Positions 28,673 to 41,883 of a stretch of 64,000 nucleotides of DNA are shown here, piece by piece. The notes under the pieces were generated by a model that did no database searches, had not been told where the DNA came from, and was given only the letters and a program-made list of their open reading frames with translations. The translations under genes were made by a program, and so were the position numbers. Source of the stretch: Agapanthus africanus (Eukaryota > Streptophyta > Magnoliopsida > Asparagales > Amaryllidaceae); assembly GCA_030015575.1 (NCBI GenBank), contig CM057350.1:522900959-522964958 (forward strand), given 5' to 3'. The stretch's first letter is position 1; each line of letters starts with the position of its first letter.

Positions 28673-30888
28673 TGTTACTTATATGTATGCCCTAGAGGCC
28701 ATTACTGTACATTGGATGTATATTGTAGTGGATGCTGGGACATATATAGGTAGGACTTTCTTCCTCGACATGATAGTACGCTATCTGGTTGCTCTTTATC
28801 TTAACATGTATACTTTCTGTCTCTCTGATTACATGTTGATAAAGCCCTTAGGATGTGTACTCGACTTTCAGGACTATGATGCAGATCATACTAGTGGGGC
28901 CTGGGTAGTCAATAAGTACATCCTTCATTGTTCCTAGTCGTGGGAATATCGAGACGGGGCATCGATATTCCAGAGTAGACTAGCGCATATCTTCTCGACC
29001 CATGCGATGGGCGATGGATGATCCCATATCCATTGGTGTTTGACATCAGAGATGGTATACGGGTGCTCAGTGGAGACTGGGTACACTGAACGGACTTGCC
29101 GAGAACTCCCAGATGGTATTATACCTCACGTCAGATGCAGTTCTCTGGTGACACTGGCACAGCTTAGTCTGTTGACCCGAGATCGTCATAGAGTCTTGTA
29201 TGTCTCCCACTGTGCTTTGATTTACACCCTACCACGGCTCTACTGAGTCGTGCAAACAGGTGGTTTTTGGGTACAGTCCCGATTCACATGGAGGCAATGA
29301 GCGATAGGAGGGGATTCGTCTCTCCCGGTATTGGGGGTTGATGTTGTGCTATGCTCGACTGGCCATAACAGGAAATCCCTGGCCAGGGTTGCAGTGATAT
29401 ACTGGTAAGAGTTATCAGTAGTTTCACGAATGTTATGGACCTTAAGTCGGCATGACTTATCGAGCTACTGGGGTCTGACGTTTATCACCCCTAGGCGAGA
29501 TATGCGACATATCAGACGAACAGACCGGACTGTACGGTAAGTGTTACTGGTTGGATTCACAGGAGTGTGAGCGGGCTTGCTCGTCAATCTTCTGATCGCT
29601 CAATACCCGGGTGGCCGTTACGTTTAGCAGACCGCTTGCGGCTTGTGGGTGTTTGATATGATCATCACCTGCTGCCGGCGTATTGACGAGTCTTTAGAGT
29701 CCTACACAGAGGTTTCCTGGCTCAAGCGAAACGAAATAGGAGCGCATATGAGATATGTGCGGGACCGAGAATAATGCGTGTATGTGATACCGTATTCCAT
29801 TCTCGCGATGAATGTATCGATTGGTTGTATGCGATATAACCTAGTTATCGAATCAAGGATTGATTCGATAAGCCGATACGTTGGATACTAGCCGGTTATA
29901 TGAGACATGACCGGATCATTGAATCAAGTGTTGATTTAATGATTTAATGTATAATTATATATTTGATATATTACTTTGCATTAACTAGTATTGGTTCACT
30001 TTAAATGGATTATTCTCACTTGAATTGTGCAAGTTGTATATGTGATATACATTTGTGCACATGATTGTATCATGTTTGATGATACATGCAAGCTTGGGTT
30101 TGTGTAAAGAATTGACCATGGTTATATGAATGGTTAGGGTTTCATTTTATTTACTTATTCTTTTATTTATTCTTTTTGTTTATTTTGGAAAAAGGAAATG
30201 ATAAAGAAAATGAAATGGTGGCTTACTTTGTTTGTCGTTGAAGTTTCTTGAAACTTTGACTTAGTGACCATTTTGTCTTCTTTCTTAACCCTAACCCTTC
30301 AAACTAACCTTAGTCAATTCTCTACACCTAACTAAGGTTAATGATATGATAAGTATTATATTTTCTTTTCTATTTTAATTAACTTATCATAACTTCTTCA
30401 TCTTCTTCTTCCATGAAGAAAGCTTGCTACTCCAATGGCAAGTGATGAAAACTAGTGAGAAATCCAATTCTAAAGTGAACCCACATCCTATTTCTTCATC
30501 CTCTACCTCTTGCCAAGTAGTATAGGGTGTTTCCTTCACAAGTTTTCTTGACTTGGTGAAGTTGGAGCTTGATCTAGCGATGCCTCGACGTAGATCATCT
30601 TCGGCATCGTCGTCGATGACCTAGCCCGTTTTTCTCCGATGAAGCCGACGCTAGAGCCCAAGATATGATTTGGACAGCGAGGGGACTTCATCATGGAGTC
30701 TAGGAGGTGGTGGACCGGATCTACAAAGGTTGTAGCCCCTTTCCTTTAGCTATATTTTCGTTTACTTGCTTGCTTCGCCCATTTATCTAGTTAACGATCC
30801 GTATTAGGGTTTATAGGCATTTGTAAAATTTCAATTGGCCATGTTTGATCACTTGTGAGACTTCATTAGAGTGCCTAGGAACCCTACA
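28673..30888 (+). repeat. Copia B 3' LTR (2216 bp)
   Basis: From TGTTACTTATATG to AACCCTACA. No coding content. The AT-rich middle (29820-30400) carries several short inverted repeats around ATCGAATCAAG motifs. Confidence 0.92.
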
Positions 30889-30893
30889 CATGT
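30889..30893. repeat. Target site duplication of Copia B, right copy
   Basis: CATGT, matching 21637-21641. Confidence 0.92.
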
Positions 30894-32803
30894 CTCGCCG
30901 GGTTTTACCTTGGCATTAATCAGTGCCGTCATCGGGGTACGCTCACTGGCACTTGCAAAACGTTGGGTAAAGAGTAGCTCCATCTCCGCAAAGGTTTTAA
31001 TAGAGTCATTGGGGAGCTCAGAATACCATTCGAACGCCGTATCTGATAAGCTTCCAACAAACTGGCGAAGCAACAATTTGTCATCGCCGCCGGTGTTGCC
31101 ACAGAGCGCTCTGAACTGGGCGACATGCTGATGAGGATTGCCCGTCCCCTTGTAGACATGGAATTTAGGGATTGTATAGCCTGTCGGGTACTTAATTTGA
31201 TCATACCAACCCGGATATGGCCGCCCTGTCTTTACGACCTGACCGGCTGCTTCAGTCGCCTGATGCAACCGTATTTGCTGGGCGATGTATTCATCTAAAT
31301 CAGCTTTTGATATGGTATCCTCTTTAGCTGCGGATAAAGCCGGTGGAGGATTTGATGTCTCTCCCCTATCGTCTTCAAGAAAGATCTATCGTCTTCAAGA
31401 ATGATCGTGAGATCTCCAGCAGGTGGATCTTGTTGAATCATCATACCCACCATATCCTGGAACAGGAGGGCCATTTTCTTTATATTGGCTGCCTGCTCCG
31501 CAGCTTCTTTATCTTTCTTTTCTAGTTCGCGCCGAAGGAATTCGGCGTCCGTTTCTTGTTCCTGACGCTCCTCTGAAGAGGTTCCAGGGCTTTCGTTTGG
31601 CCCAGTAAGTGCAGCCATAGCGCTCATCATCTCCTGGAGCTTCTGTTGCTGCTCTTGAGCCTTGGTCACTGACCGTGTAAGTGGTCTATGGCCTATGGAC
31701 ATACGGCTGTCTTCCTTTCCTGATGTCATATAAACCGTATGAACTGTTATGCCCCCTGACTTGGGGCGTTTAGTTTCACCATTTTTAACCTTTGCCACTG
31801 ACACGGGAGTCTTTTCTGGCCTCCTTCTTTTGTGGGCTGTTGAAGTTGAGGGAACCATTGAAGGGGGTACCCTAGCAGCTGCTGTCCCCTGCTGTCTAAT
31901 GGGACAATCCTTGTCTTTTTCCACCTTCGCCTTTTTTTTGCGACGAAAGTGACCTGAGTCAATCACAGAGTCTTGAACCCTTCGCCAAACTTTATAAATC
32001 CTTGAAGACAGCCGTTGAGGGGGTTGTTCTTGTTTTGTTTCAGGAACTCTCTCCACATGCGGAGGAGATCTTTTCAGTGTAGCGGTTGGAGAATTCTTAC
32101 GTACCCTCCTCAGCAGTTCGAAGCTGTTCCCAGTTGGAACAGCAGCGTTGACCTCCGCCATTGGAGCAGGTGGAGTTAGCCCTGAGGGGGAGTTGCCCCC
32201 TGCTTTCCTCACTCGTCGCCAATGGCGACGTCGAGCACGACGAACCGCTGGGACTGGCTCGGAGATTGTGATAGCTTCCTTTTGCCCCCCGTCTGAATGA
32301 GGCGTCGCCGGTGTTAACCTTTTAAAAACTGAGGTCGTTCCTTGCGGGGTAATATCCAATCTGTCAAAGACAGATCTTCGAGCAGGGACAGGAGCAGGAA
32401 TCGTCAGTCTTGAAAAGACTGATTCTTTGACAGGGGAAGCCGCCTTGACGACTTCTGGAGCAGCAGTCATTGCCTTCCTTGGGATAGCCATTTTAGAATT
32501 CTTATCCAGCCTGGCGAAAACCGAAGCTGTTGGTTTGGCAGCAGGTGACCCGTTGACAGGGGTCGTGGTAGCAGTGAGTCGGTCGAAGACCGACTTCTTA
32601 TTCACCTTTGGTGCAGGTATCAGCATAGAGAAGCTTGTCGGTGGGATCATGGTCCCGAAGAATAAGCCAGTGGTGGCTTGGGTCACCTGGTCTACTGGCA
32701 GAGTGAGGAAGGAAGCCGCTTGGGGCCCATATGCTACACCTCCGGGGGAGGTGGAGCGTTCATTGCAGTTGTACTTCGCGCAGTTGGAGCAGTTAGAATC
32801 CAT
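30894..32803 (-). pseudogene. gag: Tat gag region, N-terminal part with retrotransposon gag domain
   Basis: The first part (32803-31295) starts MDSNCSNCAKYN. It carries five SVF-x-RL motifs (for example KKSVFDRL, TASVFARL, KESVFSRL, RRSVFDRL), then basic low-complexity sequence and an E/Q-rich helical stretch. The second part (31268-30894) is a clear retrotransposon gag domain: YTIPKFHVYKGTGNPHQHVA, LLRQFVGSLSDTAFEWYSEL and FAEMELLFTQRF. Gag forms the virus-like particle. The block ends at the Copia B insertion and carries few breaks. Confidence 0.85.
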
Positions 32804-32932
32804 GGATGCTTGAGTTCTGCGCCAGACAAAAGACCAAATCTTAGCAACTTGAAATCCGAAGGCAACCTTTTAACAAACCGCGATTGGTTCGCGAAGACGA
32901 CACACGAAGTGTGGAGTGGAAAGAGGAAGAGG

Positions 32933-32950
32933 TCCCACCGGGCGTGCCAG
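32933..32950 (-). promoter_or_regulatory. Tat primer binding site (tRNA not assigned)
   Basis: On the minus strand TGGCACGCCCGGTGGGAC begins four bases after the 5' LTR end. It has the TGG start typical of a tRNA 3' CCA complement; I could not identify the tRNA with certainty. Confidence 0.7.
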
Positions 32951-32954
32951 AATC

Positions 32955-35303
32955 TGTTCCCCTCCGAAGGACGGCGCACAGGACCGCGATGGCCTGACGC
33001 TGAGATTCGGGGCAGATGCTATTTGGTTTTATCCGTCCACCTCTCCGAAGATGCCAAGTTGATTTATGGCACCGTGTATCGAAGGTTTAGACGGATGCGG
33101 CCGATGTAGCAGACTTTGTCAGATTTCCCCTCGCTAGAGGGGTTTTTGATTGTGGGGACGCTCTTCCCTGCAGGCGCAAGCCCCTGCAGTTAATTACGCT
33201 ACCGCTTCGCGGTAACAACTTTCTCCTTCTCCAGAATTTCACTTCGTGTCGTGGGTGTTTGTTTTGTTTGTGGTTGCCCGTGGATTGTATACGGAGACTG
33301 AGTAATACCGTCGCCCGTAGGACATGGATTAGTCCAAATCCGTATTTACTTAGATTTGGGTTTGGTGTTTTTTTAGTTTAAGGATACGTTAGTCGCGTTG
33401 CAGCTAAGATCAACTTAAACGTTCGTTAAGGATACGTTAGTCCAGTTTGAGACTAAGATCGAATTAACGGATCGTTTAGATCCGACAAAAGAGCGTTTGG
33501 GCTCTATTGTTCCAGTTTAGGGACATAGTGGTCCATTGCATGTATGGTCGTCGGGACCCGTCACTTCTCTGACGACGTTGAAGAATTACAACGACAAATG
33601 TCAGAGGAGTTCAGAGATGTACCCTTGAGCCAAAGTTGATTGGGGGAATTTAAGGACGTTTCGGTCCGATATTAGTTTAAGGACGTTTCGGTCCACGAGT
33701 TTAAGGACCCCGCAGTCCATATTTACATATGTGGTCGTCGGGACCCGTCACCTCTCTGACGTCGTTGAAGGATTACAACGATAAGTGTCAGAGGAGCTCG
33801 GAGATGTACCCTCGAACCAGATATAAATTAATTTAAAAGAGCAGTCGTGCTCAGTCAATTTAATTTAAGGACTTACGGCCAAAATTGGGCTAAGTCCAGT
33901 TGAAACGTTCAACATTTTATTTGCTTCTGCCTTGCATTTCTTTTTTATTTTTATTTGGGCTTTGCCCAGAAAGGATGCAGAGCATCAATTTGTTTTGGGC
34001 TCTGCCCTTTATAAATGATGCAGAGCATCAATTTCATTTAGGCTCTGCCCTTTTATTGCTTTGCAATTTATTTTGGCCTGTTTGGTCTTTTTGATTTGGG
34101 CCTGGCCCTTTTAGGAAATGCATTGCATTTATCGGGCGCTTTGCGCCAATTACTGAGCGCAAGCGCTTATGGTTAGAACACGTGTCATGCTCTAGTAAGT
34201 GCAAGCGCAACAGCGCAGTGCGCTGCGCTAGTGCTCTGCGCTGTTGCGCTGCTGACACGTGACGCGCTCTGGTGAGCGCAAGCGCAATAGCGCAGTGCGC
34301 TGCGCTGTCGCGCTGCTGACACGTGGCGCTCTCTCAAGAGGGCAACAGCGCAGTTTGGGAGTGCAGAGCACCAAGAATCTTTTAGATTCAAGAATCAGAA
34401 GTGCAAAGCACTATTTAATTTCTTGATCTACATTTAGATCAAAGAAAAATAAATTTTTTTTCTTTTTTGTTTCAAGAACCAGAGGTTCATAAAAAAGTGC
34501 AAAGCACTATTATTACTTATTTATATATATATTTTTTTATTTAAGATTATTGATCTTGTTCTTAGATCAATAATCTGCCCATAAGAGAACTTTCTCTTTT
34601 CCCTCAAGGTTTTTACCTTCTGTTTTTTTTAGGAGTCTTCAAGAGCTTTCTTCTTTCTCTCTTTTTTTTAGAAGGATCTTGATGCCTTTGAATTGAGGTC
34701 TAGGGTCCTTTTTATAGTGCCCATAAATTAGTTAGATTTGTTAAAGAGATCTTTCTCTGAGTGATTTGGGAAATTTTCCCCACCGTTGGATCTTTGATCC
34801 AATGGCCTCTGCTTTGCAGAAGAAAATCTTCTTGTTTTAGCAAGAACAGAAAAGATTTCTTAAAATCTTAATTTAGTTTGGCGCAGATACCCCAGCACGT
34901 GACACGTGTCGCGCAGCGCACAGCGCAGCGCAACTGCGCTAGCGCACTAGCGCATATGCGCTGACACGTGTCGCGCAGCGCAACTGCGCGAGCGCATCTG
35001 CGCTGACACGTGTCGCGCAGCGCACAGCGCAGCGCAACTGCGCTAGCGCATCTGCGCTGACACGTGTCGCGCAGCGCAAAGCGCAGCGCAACTGCGCTGA
35101 CATGTGTCGTGCAGCGCAGCACCCGCGCAACTGAAGCGTTGCTTCCTTTAATAGAGCTTTGCTCTGATTGGGCGCGCCTTCTTGGGCGTTGCGCTGGCGT
35201 ATTAATGCCTGACGCGTGGCGCGTTGCGCCCGAGACTTGAAGCGTTGCTTCAAAATTTGAATTTTTGAATTCAAACAGAGCTTTGCTCTGATTGGGCGAA
35301 ACA
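32955..35303 (-). repeat. Tat 5' LTR (2349 bp)
   Basis: Pairs with 1691-3963. The main length difference lies at 34890-35110, where this copy has about one to two more units of the GCGCAGCGCAACTGCGC...GACACGTGTC repeat. Confidence 0.92.
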
Positions 35304-36433
35304 AACGACACGTGCGAAAACGCACGTGCATTTTCCGAACCTTGCCATTTACCCATACGGCCTCTACAACGTTTCGCCCAAACTTAGGAAAATGTTTGTG
35401 GGGGACTCTAATGACTCATCAACACACTGGCACTGGGTATAACCCCTAGCACGTCAGAGGTACAAGCTGTACGTAACGGTTTGCCTATGTATTGATTGGA
35501 AGGGAAGTTGACGAGCGAACTCATCCATAAACCCTACTGAGCCTAACAGTGACAATGTATATACAGTCCGGTCCATTCGTCTAAAGAGTATCGCATATCG
35601 AGTCTAGGGGGTGGATAAAGTCATACCCCTAATAACGCGATAAATCGTGTCGACATGAAGCCCATCACCTCCTGAGAAACTACTGATCCAAATCAGTAAT
35701 TCTCCACTACCTCGGCTGAGGATTCCTAGTGATGGCTACCCGTGCACTGCGCGACATCAACCCCCAATACCGGGAGAGACGAATCCCCGACGATTCGCTC
35801 ACTTGACTCCAATGTGGCTCGGGACCGTACCCAACTAAAACCTGTTTGCACAACTCCTTTGAGCGTGGTAGGGTAGTAATCTAAGCACAGTGGGAACTCA
35901 CACAAGACAAATGACGATCTCAGGTCGATGAACTAACCTGTACACATGACACCAGGGAATTGCTATCTGACGATATGTATAATACCAACTAGCAGATTCC
36001 CGGCGAGTCCTGTCCGGTGTACTCATAACTCAATGAGCACCTGTATACATCTTAGGTGAACCAACTTACACCAATGGCTTGTGAGACCGGCCATCACCCC
36101 TCGTCGTGGTCTCGACTGTATACACTAGTCTACTCTGGAGTATCGATGCCCTGTCTCGAAAACTCCCACGACTTGGGACACTTTAAGGATGTGCTTATAG
36201 TCCCCAGCTCCCACGTATATGATCGCCATCATACTGCTGGTAGTCAAGCAAGAATCCTATGGGCTCTATCATCACGCAATAGTGAACTAAAGCATGTATA
36301 CGATGATAAAGACAAACCAGATAACATACTATCATCTTGAGCAAGACTGTCATATCGGTATAGGTCCTTCCTCAATCATTGCAATCACGTACCTGCGATC
36401 CAATAATTGACTTTGAGGGCACTATCTCCAACA
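35304..36433 (-). repeat. Copia A 3' LTR, proximal part, with Tat target duplication
   Basis: 35304-35308 is the second AACGA. 35309-36433 aligns with 42850-43974. It starts with an inverted repeat (arms CACGTGCG and CGCACGTG around AAAA, 35309-35328) and ends at CTCCAACA. Confidence 0.92.
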
Positions 36434-36446
36434 ATCTCCCACTTGC
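36434..36446 (-). promoter_or_regulatory. Copia A polypurine tract
   Basis: Minus strand AAGTGGGAGATT directly before TGTTGGAG, the LTR start. Confidence 0.85.
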
Positions 36447-39400
36447 ACTCAAGGCTAATTATTGCGATGTTGCATACTCACAGCCCGTGTGATACCGAAC
36501 ATCCAACTCCTCTACTAATCAGTTTCATAAAGCTAGTTTGTAAAACTCTTGTGTTCGAGAAATAGCCTCAGTGAGTGGATCCGCCCTGATGTTTCTTTCT
36601 ATGTCTCTCTTAATCTCAAGTTCGGGGAGAAAACCATCTCCCGAATCGAGTAATACCCGTCTTAGAATATGTCTGGATATCTGATGGGACCTAGTTCATA
36701 AATGAACTCCAAATCCAAACTTCTTAGACTGTATCGATAACTGAACCTAATCAGTTTCCAGCACCATGCCTCCCACAGTATCCTCTTGGACCACCTGTCC
36801 ATAATACTGTCCCTCGTTAGAGGGAAAACTATAACTGTGACAATCACTCTGTCATCCATGTCACCTTGGAAGCCTGGAATGATAACCATCTCCCTATGGA
36901 GGCTGCCGTCATCAAATCCATAGAACACTTATGTTCTAAAACTGCTTTCTTATGTTTCTCCAGGATTGGATTAATATAAACTTATCGCATCTAGTGCAAA
37001 AACAACATCTGGTGTGGTACTTGACATCTCATGATTGACTCAATTGCGTAAGCAAGTGATCTGCCAATCATGCACATCCCTCTCTCCTTTAGTCTCTAAG
37101 ACACCTTTAGAGAGGGTGACTCCATCACCTGCAGGTACACCACCATGCCAAGAGTCATTTATTCTAAAATACTATTAGAATATTGTCAAAGTACCCACAT
37201 TGGGAAACTACCCAAATCTAGATCTAAAACCATAGATCTAGTAACCAGAATGTCTGATATTATATCCATATTCTTTGTCGAGAAACAACTGTGTGACGAC
37301 CAAAGTACGACCGATTGAAGTATAGGAATTTTACTTCCTACTCTGTGTATGTCATCCAAATACCAGGACATCACACCCTACTACCTTCTCAACAGATCTA
37401 TCTACTATTCTGATGAAGTCAAAACCATGACTGTCTCATCAAAATTAGATGATCTATCCCCGCTATAACTGCTGAAGTCTATAAATAGACATAAGCTACT
37501 TGTCCACTATACTTCCGCTGCTCCCACTGACTACGATAACCCTCTGGCAGAATAATATCTACGTACACTTCTAAAGCTAGTTTAGAACGACGTTATACTT
37601 ATCCTCTTGCCGGGTCTCATAGTCTGGAACAACAGTACTGTCAAGTCTGGGTAAACAAGAACCTCCCTATCACCGTCCTTGAGGCTACCGGAGTACCTCT
37701 CAGGTGTCTGAGGTTACCCACCATATCTGCGGAGTGGCTAATGGAATTTCAAACCTGATTGAATATATAGGTCCTATTAAATTTTCCGTAATCGTTTGCG
37801 GTTCTGGAATCACTTCCAGTTCTACCATACTCCCACTATTGTTTTCTGAAAAATTCCATTTTACTAAAACTGTGGCGAGTCAAGAACAATATCACTATTG
37901 ATCTTTCAGATGGTAGAGATGTCAACCCTCGTCAAAGCCAGGGTCAACCCACAAACTGCCATTACAGAAACGTGCCTTGAGTTATCCAGTGTCTGGTTTT
38001 AAGCATAAGCTGGACAACTCCCCTTACCTTAACATCGTTAAGATATGAACCATTCTATATCTAATATAGAAATAGAGGCACTAATTTAATTGGAACTAGA
38101 TTCAAATCATGCAGCAGTCTCCAGTGCATAACAACTTAATGGAAAAAGGCTAATCATCATTACTCAACTTAGGAATCCATCCAATTATGAGTAACCTGAA
38201 AGAGAAACAAGTTTCTCAAAACCATTACTATCATCTGAATACCAATCACAAGAATCTATATCTTCAATCTCTTTGAAGAATCCCGATACTTGTGATACCT
38301 GGTTCTCTACTTTATTCTTATACCCACAAGTTCTTAAAACTTAGACATTGTATTTCTACGAAACACTTGTCTAAAAACTAGAGAAGTCATAAGTAAACAG
38401 AACACAGTACGAGGACTTACCCCTGTGTCCTGACGGACACTGGACAACATACAATACTCTGTATAAGTCCCCTGAGTTTGAATAACTCAAAACCTGTGTA
38501 TCGTAGGTTGAAAACTGTACCCAGGCGATTTCCTCAAATATCACCAATTACAACGAATTCCGATATAATGAGGATGATCACCTAATTCCCAATAACTTAC
38601 TCCCACTCATTATCTGTAAAACTATACAGATATGAAAATGAAACCTGGTAAATACATACCCTGGAGTAAGTATGTAATCGTGAAATCAGTTTACAATTAA
38701 CAATGCACAGTGAAACTGAAACATGAAAATGTTTCGTATGGGTATTCTGGTATTCTTAGTAATACCTCTTCCATAATCCAATTCATGACTGTAACCGTAT
38801 ATTTTTTTGCCATCTCTCCAAATCCCTTTATTTGTCTTTAGTCATTTCCTTCTGTACACCATCGTTAGGCTAAGTGGTTTTCTTCCTTCCCTACCGTTCG
38901 GCACCAGCCTATGGTTTGGAAGAAAACTATCCAGTAAGCATAATAGGTGTACCCTCCTAATCCTAGGAGTACTCGCATCTTGAGAGAAGGTGATGATAAA
39001 AGACAACTGAATAATACCTTATTCTATTTCTCCCGAATTGGAGAAAAAACAAAGGTGAAATAAGAGCAGCGATGAAATACGCGGTTTGGTCGTGAATGAT
39101 AACAGTCGCAATTTACTTTTCCCTCTTTTTAATCCCTTCATTTTGTTTTTACATATTACCTTCTGTACACCCTACTTAGGCTAATTGGTTTTCTTCATTC
39201 CCTACCTTTCGGCACCAGCCTATGGTTTGGAATAAGACTATCCAATAAGTGTAATAGGTGTACTCTCCTAAACTAAGGAGCCCTCGCAACCTGAGAGAAG
39301 GTGATAATAAAAGACAACTGAATAAACCAATTCTATTTCTCCTGAACTTGGATCCATCCTCGAAGAAGTCCCTTCGAGTTCGTATATAACCATATGATGG

Positions 39401-39560
39401 ATCTATCCAATGGAAGTGGATATCCGTACAAATACAGGGTGTTCTGAGAAATGCAAAGGGTAAAAGAAGGAGCGGCAATGACTTATGCAACTTGGACAAT
39501 CCAAAAGCCAGTATTTTAAGAAGGTTCGGTCAACTTGGTCACTGAGTCATAGTCTAGGGT
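36447..39560 (-). pseudogene. Copia A coding region, heavily decayed, with an internal ~302-bp duplication
   Basis: A reverse-transcriptase remnant is recognisable near 37500-37620 by similarity to Copia B (the TCCGCTGCTCCCACTGACTACG block). The region is about 3.1 kb, shorter than an intact copia coding region, with many breaks. A segment containing CTACC-TTCGGCACCAGCCTATGG occurs twice (about 38860-39060 and 39164-39350). Copia D carries the same decayed arrangement at 60137-63560. Confidence 0.75.
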
Positions 39561-41869
39561 CGGTCAAAGGTCGCTGCCAAAGAGAGAGAGAAAAGAAACA
39601 CTATGCGTGCACTCTAATGTAGATCAGAATGGTTATCATTTTATCTAATCAGGAAATCTCCTACTGTAATCTCAAATTCTCCTCCAAACCTGAAAGAAGA
39701 ATTAGTCGGGATCACCCGAAGAGTAAACCAACTCATCAGTGAGAATCGGGATCCAACTATCATCGCATGATAACTTGATGGAAGCCACTCAAGTTATCAC
39801 ACTCCAGAAGGTATGCGCATGCTTGGCAAGTTTCTTTATGTTTGAAACTCTCGATATGATTTTTGCCCCATGCTCTTATGACCTTGGCGTTAGGTCAAAA
39901 TATCATAAGTCACATGTCAAGTTCTAGCCGTCATTATCCAGGTTAATTTGAACCCACCCGCACATGCCCTTGGCGTTAGGTCAAAATGGCAGAACGATTG
40001 TCCCAAACCAACTCATCTATCTATGCAACAATTGAATACCCAGCAGCTACCAAACACTATGCCTTGGCGTTAGGTCAAAATACATAGCTTGAATACTACT
40101 GAATACCCAAAAGAAATGACGGAGGGCTACGGCTGGTTTTTGGAGAAAAACTTTTAACGTAATGAACTTGATATCGATGAAGGAACCTGATAGCTTTTTA
40201 TAAAAAATATAGTGGCGAAAAAACCTTTTGCTAAAGAGGTCACTCCCGATGAAGGGATCTCGTCTCTTTCCTTGTGGAATGAGGTGCAGGATATTCTAAC
40301 TGAATACCGCGATGCAAAGCAACTTGTAATCGACTATATTGAAGTTATTACCCTGACGTAAACTTCTGCCCAATGGGTCACTCCTGGTAAAGGGATCTCG
40401 GCCCTTGCCTCGTCGAATGAGGTGCAGGATATTCTAACTGAATATCACTATGCAAAACAAAAGGAAACATCTTTGTAATAACACCTTTTTAAAATTTGTT
40501 CCAACAACATCAAATATAGGTTTGTTTTATCCTTGCATTGACAAGAATCAATGCAGTCCCATCAATCAATCACACCAGAAAAGAACGAAAATAAAATGTA
40601 CGTATATGCCATCCGCATTCGTCACTGGGTCCCGTCATCACCCGTTAGGTTACTTAACTAACGACAGAGCGGGGGCTGGACTAGCGCGGGTGTAAAACAT
40701 ATACAACATCTAATAGTATATATATACCAATATACAATAATCGCTCCAGGCGTGATAATATGCAACATTACAGAAAAGTAATAAGCATCACAGAACAATA
40801 CAGATAATCTGGGATCCCCGGGTTTCACAGACCCGCTGCTGAAACCTAACGTTCCCCTGGTCATGTGGTAGCCTGTGCAATGAAACCTAGACCCCTACGG
40901 GTGCGGCAAATTACCCGCCAAAACCTGAAGCGAGGTAGTCCCCCACAACATAGTGAATGGAACACCCGGCACTTCACGGAATCCGGTAAATTGAGCACCC
41001 CTCCTTGGGTCAACCTGTACCCCTACGAGTGCGGCAAATAGTCTGCCAATTCCAAAGTAAGGTCCAATTGCCTCTCAAAGCCATAAGATACGGACCCGTT
41101 GCCCTCCAGAACCCGGCTATCCGTGCACTCCTTCGCGGGATAAACCTAGTACAGAAATAAAAATATGTACAATGGGTACATCGACCTCGACCCGGTCGTG
41201 CCCCAAAAGAATATTATACAAACAGGCAGTGACGGTAGTCCACATGTTGGACGCTCGCCTCGCAATATCAAATGTACAAATAAATCCAAACTGTACTACC
41301 ATTGCACCCTGCTATCCACCATGACATATCCGCAACAATACATCACAACACAGAACATCAACGCGAATGTCACGTTCGCAAACCCGTCTAAAAGAACTAT
41401 AGCAATCAGACGCGGTTTACCGATCAAATGACATTCCCGGTCGGAGATATAACGTAAATACTGTAAACTAACAAGTTTAAAATTTCGATCGACTAAATTT
41501 CCCGAAGTGGGCCCACGAACAACTGGTGTACAGTAATAAAAAACTGGCCCAAAAGAATATACCAAAAACCCACAATTTCCAATATGAAGCACACTGGAAA
41601 AATTGGAGCACAGTTCCCACTAAGTCGCCGCGCTTCCGCGGTCAAACCCATGGTTTGATCGTGGATCCGCGGTGAACACGTGGGATCACGTGCCCAAATT
41701 TTCCCATAATTCTTCAAATACCCTGCATGACTTTCTGTAATATGCAAAATAATTTTTGGACCTGATTTAAAATCGACAGAAACTGTGAACTTGGAATTTG
41801 CGGTTTTCGAAAATCCGTTCGATCGATGTTTTAAACACGTTAGCACAAGTTAGTATAGCTTAATGGTTA
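39561..41869 (-). other. Copia A leader (no gene)
   Basis: About 2.3 kb. On the plus strand it holds three CCTTGGCGTTAGGTCAAAA motifs (39882, 39968, 40062), a doubled GGTCACTCC...GAATGAGGTGCAGGATATTC block (about 40238-40320 and 40376-40455), and a G+C-rich part near 40640-41100 matching the Copia B leader in reverse (for example the CCCGTTAGGTTA / GACAGAGCGGGG block). Confidence 0.75.
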
Positions 41870-41882
41870 GGCTCTGATACCA
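41870..41882 (-). promoter_or_regulatory. Copia A primer binding site
   Basis: Minus strand TGGTATCAGAGCC, complementary to initiator tRNA-Met, beginning one base from the LTR end. Confidence 0.88.
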
Positions 41883-41883
41883 C

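Larger units (their letters stand above)
21642..30888 (+). mobile_element. Copia B: Ty1/copia retrotransposon, plus strand, with a rearranged 5' end
   Basis: Parts: 5' LTR fragment 21642-22070; inverted copy of internal sequence 22071-22717; primer site from 22720; leader to about 25890; decayed coding region about 25890-28600; purine tract 28661-28672; 3' LTR 28673-30888. The 5' LTR fragment differs from the matching part of the 3' LTR at about seven of roughly 430 positions, so it is young, consistent with lying inside the Tat element. Perfect CATGT duplications show it integrated as a unit. The coding region has many breaks. Confidence 0.92.
1691..35303 (-). mobile_element. Giant Ty3/gypsy Tat (Ogre-type) retrotransposon with two antisense genes
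   Basis: Order on the minus strand: 5' LTR 32955-35303, primer site near 32933-32950, gag block 32803-30894, [Copia B], gag continuation 21636-20005, pol 20065-14282, a structured 3' region 14280-3976, purine tract 3964-3975, 3' LTR 1691-3963. Without Copia B it is about 24.4 kb. The dual RNase H arrangement in pol, the absence of a chromodomain and extra genes between pol and the 3' LTR are known traits of the Tat lineage. LTRs differ at about 1-2% by eye, plus repeat-number changes. Pol looks largely whole; gag and the first antisense gene carry a few breaks. Confidence 0.92.
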
